A stretch of DNA of 64,000 nt from Ovis canadensis (Eukaryota; Chordata; Mammalia; Artiodactyla; Bovidae): NCBI RefSeq assembly GCF_042477335.2, contig NC_091250.1:131661384-131725383 (forward strand), in the 5' to 3' direction. Made by a program: the position numbers and the translations under genes. Of the stretch, positions 55,046 through 64,000 are shown one piece after another. A model generated the notes under the pieces. That model did no database searches, was not told where the DNA came from, and saw only the letters and a list, made by a program, of their open reading frames with translations. Numbering within the stretch: position 1 is the stretch's first letter; each line of letters starts with the position of its first letter.

Positions 55046-55959
55046 CTGCAGGAGAGTCAGCCATCCATCCATGTCATGAAGTGTTTGGAATCCTGAGCCT
55101 GTCCCAGGCAGAGCCTGTCCCAGGTAGAGCCTAGGGAAGACACAGAGAGTGCAGGACAGCCGTGGGGTTCACGCGGGGCTGCGGAGGGGAGACCTCCTCC
55201 TAGGAGGGCTGTCTGGGCCCAGCAGATGCTTCTGCAGAGGAGGCTGGGGTGAGCTCATGGCCTAAGGGCTGGGGCGGCAGGGTGAAGCCTCCGCAGGGTC
55301 CCAGCACCTGAGACATGAGGGCACGGGGCCCATCAGGGGACAGGGAAGGGTGGGGCTGGCGGCCCCCAGGACATGATGGGCTGGCTGGGGCCTGGGAGAG
55401 GTGGGCAGCAGGGTGACAAAGCGGCCTGAGGTCCGCGGCCCCCTGCCCAGACCCGGGGGGAACATTGTAGGCCCTGAGTCACCCCCTTCTCCTTGTGAGC
55501 CTGGACCGCTGCCCCGCAGGGCTGGCCTGGGCGCAGGGGTTTGCTCAGTAAATAAGGCAATACATCAGGGTGATGTTGTCCTGTTTGCTCCGCAAAAACA
55601 GGCCGGCGGGCAGGAGGGCGGCTGGCTCTCTTCACCCGCTCAGCGGCCAAACTGATTTCTCAAAACTCATCTGCAGGATTGTCCTAATTGCCTAGCCTAT
55701 ATTTAAGACTCTCAAACAGGAATGCAAGAGGCCGAGCCCTTTCCAGCCGGCAGCTGTTCTGGGAGAGCTGTCTGCTTCCACCAGCGGGGGAGGCAGAGGG
55801 TGGGCAGGGGGAGGGGAGGGAGAGGGTGGGCAGGGGGACGGGAGCGGGAGAGGCACCCCCAGAGCCCCTCCTCCAGGCCAGGAATACATGTGGCTGGGGA
55901 AGGAAAGGCGCATTCTCTCAACCACTCTGCTACACCCTACAGGGTCGAACATCCCTACC
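55046..55959. other. Unique sequence, no gene recognised
   Basis: Includes an 18-bp tandem pair (near 55095-55130), an AT-richer patch (55650-55725) and a G-rich tandem (about 55790-55850, AGAGGGTGGGCAGGGGGA twice) with G-quadruplex potential. Confidence 0.5.
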
Positions 55960-56050
55960 CCCATTTTAGAGTCCCTGAAATGAGACTCAGAGAGGTTCAG
56001 CCGCACACCCAAGGTCACACAGCTTGCACACAGCACCACAAAGATTTAAG
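55960..56050 (-). repeat. MIR-type fragment
   Basis: CCCCATTTTAGAGTCCCTGA, GAGACTCAGAGAGGTTCAG and CACCCAAGGTCACACAGCTT are antisense MIR landmarks. Confidence 0.6.
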
Positions 56051-56119
56051 GCGGTGGGTCTGACTCCAAGCAATACTCTCCGCCTCTTTCTCCAGCATCC
56101 ACGTGAAGGAGGGGCTGTA

Positions 56120-56200
56120 GACCGCCCTCAAGTACACCCTGGGAATTAGCAGGAAGTTCTGTAATTAGGTTAGGAGATACTAATTATGCAAGCCCTGGGG
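56120..56200. promoter_or_regulatory. Candidate regulatory cluster of homeodomain/POU-like sites
   Basis: GGGAATTAGC (56151), GTAATTAGG (56161) and CTAATTATGCAAG (56180-56192, a POU/homeodomain-type combination) within 45 bp, in GC-rich surroundings and without repeat match. Confidence 0.35.
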
Positions 56201-57309
56201 TGGGGCCTTGGTTGAGCAGATTCAGGTCAAGGCTGCCGAGGATGCACCTGGGTCCCTTGGAGGAGCTCATCAGTGGCATGTCCAGGCGAGGCTTGCCCCC
56301 CGCCCCCCGGGTCCTCAGAACTTGACTCTGGCGGCCCCCGGCTGACACGCCGGGCAGGGAACCCAGCCCGGGGTAGTGCACGAGGCTGTAGCCCTTGCTC
56401 CTCCCCCAGCCCCAAACTCCGTACAGGCCAGCAGCTCTGAGCTGCCCTCCCCACCAGTGAGCCCTCCCCAGTAAATGCAGGCCCCTCTCACCTCCTGCTC
56501 CCCACAAATTGCCTCCAAATCTGGGGAGACGGTGGGGGAGGACCCTCCTTTACATGCTCCTCTGGGCCCCTCGGGGCACAGCCTGCCTCCCAGACACACT
56601 AAGGTCAGTGGGTCTGGAGGACAGCACCCCTCCCCTCAAGGCATATGACGGAGCGGCCACGACTGTACTGTCACCCCCGGCCCCGCCCCAGGGGCTCCAG
56701 GTCCTCGACACTGTTGCTACATAAACACACAGAAGGAAACCCGGGGACGGAGTGGCAACAGCTCGTCTGTGCCAAGAAACAGCCCACTTCAGGCTCTCTC
56801 CATGACAAGTTCCGTATCCGTTCCAGAATTCTAGGGTGGCACCCTTCCCTCCCCCCACAGTAGCTCATTCCAAAGGGGAATGGACACACCCTTCCAGCCT
56901 GTGCCCCGCTGGAAATTCCACTTCACACATACACGATAAGGCTGCCCTCTAGACATCTGGGCATCGATCAGGACCCTCAAAGCACAAGACATGATGAGCA
57001 GGCCAGATGTTCTGATCTGATATTAAATACGGGCAGTCTGGAGAATGTTGGAGCTCCTGGGACCCACAAGGCCTGGGATGGAGCAAGTAGGTGTTCAGTG
57101 GATCTACACGGATGAACCGGTGTGTGGACGGGCAGACGGGTAGACAGGTGAGTGCAGATGGTGAGAGGGGCTGGATGGTAAGAGGGTGTGCACCTGTCAG
57201 AGGAAGAACGGGAGAGACGAGTAAGGCTGCGCAACTGGCCGGTGAATGCACGCGCACAAACAAGTGCCGTGGACACAGTGGGTGACTGGATGGACAGGTG
57301 GCGGGACTC
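56201..57309. other. Unique sequence, no gene recognised
   Basis: No recognised repeat or gene. Confidence 0.5.
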
Positions 57310-57770
57310 ATGGATGGATGGGTGGATGGAAGGATGAGTGGGGAAGTGGAGAGAATGATACATGTTGTGGGTGGGTGGGTGGGTGGATGGGTGGATGGTG
57401 GGTGGGTGGGTGGGTGGGTGGGTGGATGGATGGTGGGTGGGTGGATGGATGGTGGGTGGGTGGATGGATGGTGGGTGGGTGGGTGGGTGGGTGGAGGGAT
57501 GGTGGGTGGGTGGGTGGGTGGGTGGATGGATGGTGGATGGGTGGGTGGTGGGTGGATGGATGGTGGGTGGATGGGTGGGTGGATGGATGGGTGGGTGGGT
57601 GGATGGTGGGTGGATGGATGTTGGGTGGATGGGTGAGTGGGTGGGTGGATAGGTGGGTGGGTGGATGGATGGGTGGATAGATGGATGGATGGGTGGATAG
57701 ATGGATGGATGGGTGGATAGATGGATGGATGGGTGTGTGGGTGGATAAACAGACGGATGGGTGGGTGGGC
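57310..57770. repeat. (TGGG/TGGA)n tetranucleotide array, about 460 bp
   Basis: GGGT and GGAT words throughout. At 57671-57730 a higher-order 20-bp unit (GGGTGGATAGATGGATGGAT) repeats three times. Long ORFs on both strands (Trp/Val/Gly/Asp- and Pro/Ser/His/Thr-rich) arise only because the motif lacks stops. Confidence 0.97.
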
Positions 57771-59424
57771 AGGTATGCGGATGGAATGGTGTATGGGTTG
57801 CAGATTGTGGCTGGATAGCAGAAATATAAAAATAACCTTTGGGGGGGGGGGTGGGAAACAGGCAGAAGCCTGAGGTGGAAGGTAGCCTCACCACCAGGGG
57901 AGGCCTGAACAATCTGAGCACCATGAATAAACAAGAATGGAGTTGGGAGACAGGACCTTCCAAGCTACCACTGAGCCCAAAAGGGGCCGAAAGGCCCCCA
58001 GGCCAGCCAGAGGGAGACCACCAGCCCCGCTGAGCTTCCCGGCGTGGTACCATCCCTCCAGCTGTGTCAAGGCCGTGGGTCCCACCTCCAGGCTCCTCAT
58101 GACACAGCACAGAGAAGCCACTAGAAGCTCTATCCTGCTCGGGGTTTGAGGCCCCCAGGGCGGCACCTGCAGCTTCCTGAACTGAGTGTCTGCAGAAGGA
58201 TCGGAGAGCAGGTGATGATGAAGAATTGTGTGTGTGTGTGTGTAGCAAGGTTTCAATCTCCAGGACCCTCAGCGGCCTGGAGTCGGCCTGGGGATGGGGC
58301 TGGGGCTGTGTGAGGGTGGGGCTGGCACGGTGTCCCTCTCGAGAGGAGCCCTGTGGGCCTCAATCCCTTAAGCCTTGTTGGTCCACCACCCCACTGGACA
58401 ATGTCAGTATCCAGAGATGGTCGGTCCTGTCGGGAAGGAGGGAAAACCCAGGCCCAAGGTGGGGGAAAGACTGGTCCACAGGCCTGCCCGGCCCCAGCAA
58501 AGGCCGCTCCCACCCAGTCTCCTCTCCACCCCTGCCCTCCCCACGGCACGACCTGGGGCAGAGATGAGCTCTGGGTGGGCTGCCAGACCACAGCCTTCCC
58601 CCGTCACCAGCCCCCAGCCCCTGCAGGACGGAAGAGGTGGGGTGGCTACAGATTCCCAAGAGCTTGAAATCTTCTCGCTGCGCAGCACGCGGAGCAGCTG
58701 AACAGAACACACGGCCAGCCCGGCCCCGCAGAGCAAGGCTTGCCGGGATCTGGGGAGCAGGGCCCGGGCTCGAGCCAGGGGCCTGGTGCAAAAGCACCCA
58801 GCTTCAGGAGCTCTCAGAAAATAAGGCCAACAGTTAATGACAGCGTCTGTGCGGTGAGCGCCTTCCGCGTGCCCCCGCCCCCCGCCCCAGGGCGCCTGAA
58901 ACCGCAGTTTTCCGGGTCCCGGTGCCCACACAGCTCACACGTGGGGGCCACACGTCTGGCCTAGAGCCTCCTCCCTCAGCCGGTACTCAGCCCACCTCCT
59001 GAGACCCCCTGGTCGCCTGCCCCACAGCCCTACTGGGCTCTTCTCCTCCTCCTCGGTCCTGGCTCCTGCCCCCCACCCCCACCCTCCTGGCCTCTTCCAA
59101 AACCACGCCTTGAAAGGTTCCAGAGTCTGGGCCCCGGAGTCTTTGGACTCCCCGCACGATGAGCGAGGAGGAGGATGGGGCCTGTCTGGCGCCTCAGCTA
59201 AGGCTCTGAGGGACACCCGGGAGGCAGGTGGACACCCAGGTCTGCGATCCCAGGCCGAGGTCAGCGCTGGGGACGAGAGGCAGAGCCTCAGTATGTCCAG
59301 TGGAGGTGGTGCTGGGCGGCCGCAGCCCTGAGGATGCTTGGTTGACTGCCCTGGGGAAGGGGTGGGCGGAGGAGGGGGACCGGAAAAGAGAAAGCGAGGA
59401 GAGGCCGGGACGGGGAAGAGACGC
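57771..59424. other. Unique sequence, no gene recognised
   Basis: Holds a G11 run (57841-57851) and a (TG)8 run (58227-58242). No gene. Confidence 0.5.
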
Positions 59425-59614
59425 CAAAGTTGCTCCGTCGTTGTGTCCGACTCTTTCCCAGTGGACCCGACTGTACAGTCCATGGAATTCTCCAGCCAGG
59501 ACACTGGAGTGGGGAGCCCTTCCCTTCCCCAGGGGATCTTCCCGACCCAGGATTGAACCTAGGTCTCCCGCATTGCAGGCGGATTCTTTACCAGCTGAGC
59601 CACCAGGGAAGCCC
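59425..59614 (-). mobile_element. Bov-tA SINE
   Basis: Reverse element from AAAGTTGCTCCGTCGTTGTG to GAGCCACCAGGGAAGCCC. Confidence 0.92.
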
Positions 59615-60601
59615 CCACCTCGACCGGAGGGCCCCTCGCCTGTCATCACTGGAAGAGAGTGGGACGCTTCCAGAAGTTAGGGCGGGAAGGATGAGCTCGA
59701 GGCAATCATGAGCTCCAGGTGTCGCAGCTCCGCACGAGGCCACGTGGTGCTGAAATCTGCCACTCGCTCCCTCCCAGTGATGCCTGCTCCCTGAGCGTGA
59801 TCACTCCCTTCCCTGGTGGGTGGGAGCCTACATGCGTCCAGTGAGGAAGCCGAGGCCCCGGAGGCAGGACTCCAGAGCCTGACCTCGCGGCACCAGGAGA
59901 TGGACAGACGGGCGTGAGGAGGAGACCCGTGACACCCTCCTGGGGAAGGGGCAAGCCTCTCTGCCCCCACCCCACGCCCGTGCCCAGGGGCCCTCCGGCG
60001 GCTGACCTGTGACCCGCTCTCCCCACAGGCTGGGGTCTGCCTGGGCGTGGTCACCCCTTCCTCCGGCGGCCAATCTGTGACCCGCTCCCCCCACACAGGC
60101 TGGGGTCTGCCTCGTGGTGTTTTCCATCCCTGGCTCAGGCCTCTTGCTGACCATGGGTGGGTCAGTGGAAGCCTCCTGCTGGGTCAGAAGATTTGCAAAC
60201 CACAGGTTTCTTCCATTTATTTGGGGGGAAAAAAAGAAGAAAGAAAAGAAAATTATTTTACAAAGCGTAATCGGTCTTCCCAATCTATCACGGCCACAGG
60301 GCCTGGCTGCAGCCCAGGGCCCCAAAGCCAGCGGCTCCCGCAACCCAGCCCCTAAGCGGGGCTCAGGGGTCCCGCTAGAGGAGCAGACCCAGCCTGGGGT
60401 GGCCTGTTGACCCTCCATAGGACCCGGCGGCCTGGCCAGAGGCAGCCCAAAGGGGTCTGGCTGAGCTGGGTGGGCCAGGAAGTGACTCTCAACCCTCCCC
60501 CAGCCCCCGGACATGGCAGGTCACCCTGGACAGCGGCGTCCCTGTGTTCAGGGAGCAGGAATAGACACCGAGGCAGGGGACAAAGTCAGGGTCTGCGGCA
60601 A
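59615..60601. other. Unique sequence, no gene recognised
   Basis: Two similar segments containing GTGACCCGCTC...CCACA...GGCTGGGGTCTGCCT (60008-60045 and 60077-60112) form a short local duplication. A purine-rich AAAAAGAAGAAAG tract lies at 60230-60252. Confidence 0.5.
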
Positions 60602-60945
60602 AGTCAGTCAGTCATGTCCGACTGTTTGAAACCCCATGAACTGCAGCACGCCAGGCCTCCCTGTCCATCACCAACTCCCAGAGTTCACTCAGACTCACGT
60701 CCATCGAGTCAGTGATGCCATCCAGCCATCTCATCCTCTGTCATCCCCTTTTCCTCCCACCTTCAATCTTTCCCATCATCAGAGTCTTTTCAAATGAGTC
60801 TGTTCTTCACATCAGGTGGCCAAAGTATTGGAGCTTCAGCTTCAGCATCAGTCCTTCCAATGAACACTCAGGACTGATTTCCTTTAGGATGGACTGGTTG
60901 GATCTCCTTGCAGTCCAAGGGCCCCTCAAGAGTCTTCGCCAGCTC
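60602..60945 (-). mobile_element. BovB LINE, 5'-truncated, reverse
   Basis: From AGTCAGTCAGTCATGTCCG to CAGTCCAAGGGCCCCTCAAG and the following CTTCGCCAGCTCTTG. CAAAGTCAG occurs twice at its left edge (60581 and 60599). Confidence 0.92.
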
Positions 60946-63900
60946 TTGAGAAGTTGGAGTGAGGGGGGATGGGTTAGTACACCCCGGCCCAGCGTCCCCC
61001 GTCCTGCTCCCTGACCCAGAGGGGTCCCTGCCTCTGGCCCCCACTGGACACGATCGTTCACACCGGGCCTCCCCACTCCAGAGCTGTGACAATCAGTGTC
61101 AGCAGACATGGCCTAGCGTCCCCACCGGGCGGGGAAGGGAAACCCCCACCTCCGCTGAGAACCCTTGAAAACGCTAAACGCTCTTATTCCAAAGGCCGGC
61201 CCCCAAGGGGGAGGAGCAGCCAGGTGGGTGGGGGTCCCCGCAGGGCACGCACAGAGTAGGCCAAGAGGTTTAAACGCTCTGGGGAGGCGCTTCTCCTGGG
61301 AGTGGAAATAATGACCAGCAGCTAATCTCACACCCCAGCGATGCAGAGTCCAGGCGGGGAAAGGGGAAAATGTTTCTTATTTCCCTCAAAGCAGGGTTCC
61401 TTGTTTCAGAGCTAAAAAACCCAGAGGTGGCTCCCCTGTGAATAAGCTGTCTCTCTATGCACGGCCTTCTCCCTATTTCTGCCACGGGCACAGTTAGGAG
61501 ATGCTTCTGAGAGCTGAAACGCAGAATTTGCCCCAAAAGCCGGTCCAGGATGACCTCATACCACTACCCACAGGAGGAAGCTGGCTGGGAGTGGGTGGGT
61601 GGCCTCGCGGTCCCAGCCGGGCAGTGTGGACCTGGCCTTGGGCCTTGATTGGCCGGGTCTTCCCAAGTTGATTCGTTTCTCTGAGCTTCGGGCCTCTCGT
61701 CTGTAACATGCAGATCCCGCCCTGGCTTCGGGAGTTCCGTGACCCACTATCAGGGGTGCCTGTGGCTAACTGATGGGATGAGCACTGGGTCGAAGCCCCT
61801 GACTTCACTCATCGCTGTAGCCCTTGCAGTCCCCATGAGCAGAGTCGCAGCCATTCCCATTTCACAGAACAGGAGACCGAGGCTGGGAGTGTAACCCGTC
61901 TGCTCTTCAGCAGCCTCACTGCTCGGCTGTCAGCTGAAAGTTGGGGTCTAGAGCTCTGTGGGGGAGACATGCACGGAACTGGGGGACGGATCCGGGTGGG
62001 CTTCCCAAGGGAGAAAGGGGAGAAAAGGCCCAAGGCCTGGGGCGAACAAAGGGCGTCGAGAGAGGAGCCCCAAGGTTGGAGCTGAGGTGGGGCCCCAGGG
62101 GGAGCCGATCGCGGTGGGTGGTCCCGGAGACCCGCAGGAGCTTGTGCAAAGGCCCTCCAACCACCCCATTCACCCAGGACGGGGTTCCCGGGACATGGGA
62201 TTTCTGTGCTAAGCAGGGACAGTCGCGGACAAACCAGAATGACCAGTGCCTGCAGGGGCACCCCGCCCCCGCTGTCCAGCCCCTCGAGGGGAGAGGAGGC
62301 CGGGAAGGCCGACAGCACCGCACCCCTCCGCTCGCCTCACACCTCCTTCTGGGAGCCTGTCTCTTTGTCGAGGTTTATTTTCACCCACCGATGCGATAAT
62401 TACAGGGAAGAGCGAGTAAAATAAAATCAAAAGAGCTGCAGATTACAGCAAAATGCAGTCCCCGTCTTCCGAGGGCGTCAGTGGGTTTCCAGCTCTGTGT
62501 AACGGCCCGAGGCAGCTCTGGCTGGAAGATCCCGGAGGCGGGTGGATGCAGCCCCCTCTGGGATCCTGCCACCTGGCACAGGGGGCCGGGCCCGCTGCCC
62601 ACCCTGGTGCAGCCCAGGTTCCCAGGAGCTCATGCTAGCCAATCTCCTGGGGACTGGCATGGTGGCCTCCCCACCTGGGTCTCAGCTGACGTCACACGGA
62701 CACAACAAAATGATGGGTGCCCGAAGAACTGGGCTGGGTCCTTGATGTCTACTGAGCGTCCCCCCACTACTGCACAAGCCCCCACTCTGGATCTGAAGGC
62801 TCCCCACCCTCCCCCTCTCCTGGCCGGTGGAGCCAGATGGGGCCTCTGGAGGCCTGGGGGTCACATCTCCGCCCAGAATGCTCTGGAAGGCCACTGCACC
62901 CACCTGACCACCTATCACAGCACTGGGGACAACCTCGAGCCCCCCCCAGATGACCGGGGCCACAAGTCCCAGGGGGCGGGGACAGACTCCAGGACCACCC
63001 CCTCCCACTGGACCACCAGCTCCCTCACCCCTTGCTGGTCCCCCATTCTCTTCTTGTTATTTTGTCTTTTTAACCAATGGACTTAACAGTTTCGAGGAAT
63101 TTTAGGTTTACAGAAACAGTGGGTGGGAGGCCCAGAGCCCCCAAACCTGCTCCCCCAGCCCCCCTGACAGTGCCCCCCGGCAGGGGAGCTGTGCATCCAG
63201 GACCGTGGACAAGCTGCCTTGCTCCCTTGCCATTAGCCAAAGCACAGGGTTCACGGCCCGTTCCCTCCCCACGGTCCGAACCCTGCGGTTTTGACAAATA
63301 TCCTGTGTTCACCCGTGCAGCTTCCCAAGGCTGGCCCCACCGCCCTCAGCAGGCCGTGCCCACTGATAAAGTGCTTCCTCCCTCTTTGGGGGCCCTCGCT
63401 GCCGAGCGCAGGCCCAGGGGACCTTGCCCAGGACTCAGGACTGGGGTAGGGACTCTCACTGGTGCAGACATCTCCTCCACCCCAGACACCGAGCAACCTG
63501 GGGCTTTGTGCAGGAGGGAGCCTCCCAGCTCCCTGGGAGGCCCCTGATTCATGACCTTGGGGAAACCCAGGCCAGCCCCTGCCCTGCCCCGTGGGAGCTG
63601 TGTGGCCTTGGACCGGCTGCTTTCCCTCTCTGGGCCTGCTTCCTCATCTGTTAGTGGGTTTCCTGGCAGTGCCGGGGGCTTATCAGTGATGAGACTGGAA
63701 AGGAGGTGGGATCGCCCAGAGCCGCGTTGCTCCCTCCCCTGAGGGTGGGGGTGGGGACCTGGAAGTTGGCAGAGAGGGGAGGAGCCAGCATCTCCACGGC
63801 TGCAAACCACTGAGGCTTTCTGTTTCTATGGCAACCGGGAGCGGCACACAGCCCCGGTTCTGTAGAGGACTAGGGGCTCAGGGCAGTCCTGGGGTAGGGG

Positions 63901-64000
63901 GCGGGGCTGCAGGAGGGGAGGGAGCCAGGACCCAAGGCTGGCTGAGCCCTGGTGCCCCCGGGGCCTCGGGTCGCTGGAGGACAGGCCCTGGGTGCAGAGC
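60946..64000. other. Intergenic block to window end, no gene recognised
   Basis: GC-rich unique sequence with MIR-like fragments (61640-61760 weak; 63585-63665) and an AT-richer patch at 62370-62460 (GATGCGATAATTACAGGG, AAAATAAAATCAAAAG). No gene. Confidence 0.5.
63585..63665 (+). repeat. MIR SINE fragment
   Basis: GTGTGGCCTTGGACCGGCTG, CCCTCTCTGGGCCTGCTTCC and TCATCTGTTAGTGGG match MIR. Confidence 0.55.

Noticed and set aside
57246-57680. Trp/Gly/Val-rich 144-aa plus-strand ORF
   Set aside because: Same tetranucleotide array read on the other strand.
56977-58248. 423-aa minus-strand ORF rich in Pro, Ser, His and Thr
   Set aside because: Produced by the stop-free complement of the TGGG/TGGA array; no domain, no splice or promoter context.

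Overview
This is a piece of a ruminant (pecoran, most likely bovid) nuclear genome. The diagnosis comes from the repeats: many copies of Bov-tA and Bov-A2 SINEs, 5'-truncated BovB (RTE-clade) LINEs and one CHR-type tRNA-derived SINE, a combination found in cattle, sheep and their relatives. I cannot tell which species from the sequence alone. Only one protein-coding gene is convincingly present; all other long open frames are GC-driven or simple-repeat-driven shadows.

Layout. Positions 1-660 are 3' flank. The intronless gene ADRA2C (alpha-2C adrenergic receptor, 461 aa) lies on the minus strand at 1230-2615, with its 3' UTR and an AATAAA signal (687-692) to the left and a GC-rich 5' leader/promoter CpG island running right to about 3.8 kb. 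A short upstream ORF sits 14 nt ahead of the receptor start codon. Everything from 3.8 kb to 64 kb is upstream intergenic DNA. Its first part (3.8-9 kb) is GC-rich unique sequence with a CA/TG-rich alternating tract (6.1-6.56 kb). From 9 kb on it is a mosaic: MaLR-type LTRs (9.2, 10.1, 15.2, 21.4, 54.2 kb), a MER5A DNA transposon (14.5 kb), ancient L1 remnants (10.8, 26.4, 29.2 kb), MIR/L2 fragments, and younger ruminant SINE/BovB insertions, several with readable target-site duplications (TSDs). At 16.4-17.55 kb six BovA-type segments are packed in mixed orientation into a decayed TTAGGG-like tract.

Simple and tandem repeats are prominent: a 200-bp CCCCT-type pyrimidine array inside an old L1 (26.5 kb), another C/T-rich array (47.5 kb), a 39-bp minisatellite with four copies (50.8 kb), and two ATGG-type tetranucleotide arrays (51.4 and 57.3 kb).

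A few AT-richer islands with dense homeodomain/POU/SOX-like motifs (best: 17.74-18.19 kb; also 56.1, 12.1, 37.9, 39.9, 42.4 kb) stand out from the GC-rich background and are candidate conserved regulatory elements, possibly for ADRA2C. I saw no operon-like system, CRISPR array, phage or other undescribed molecular machine; the points of interest are regulatory and evolutionary. Repeat family names are from memory of consensus sequences and would need RepeatMasker confirmation.
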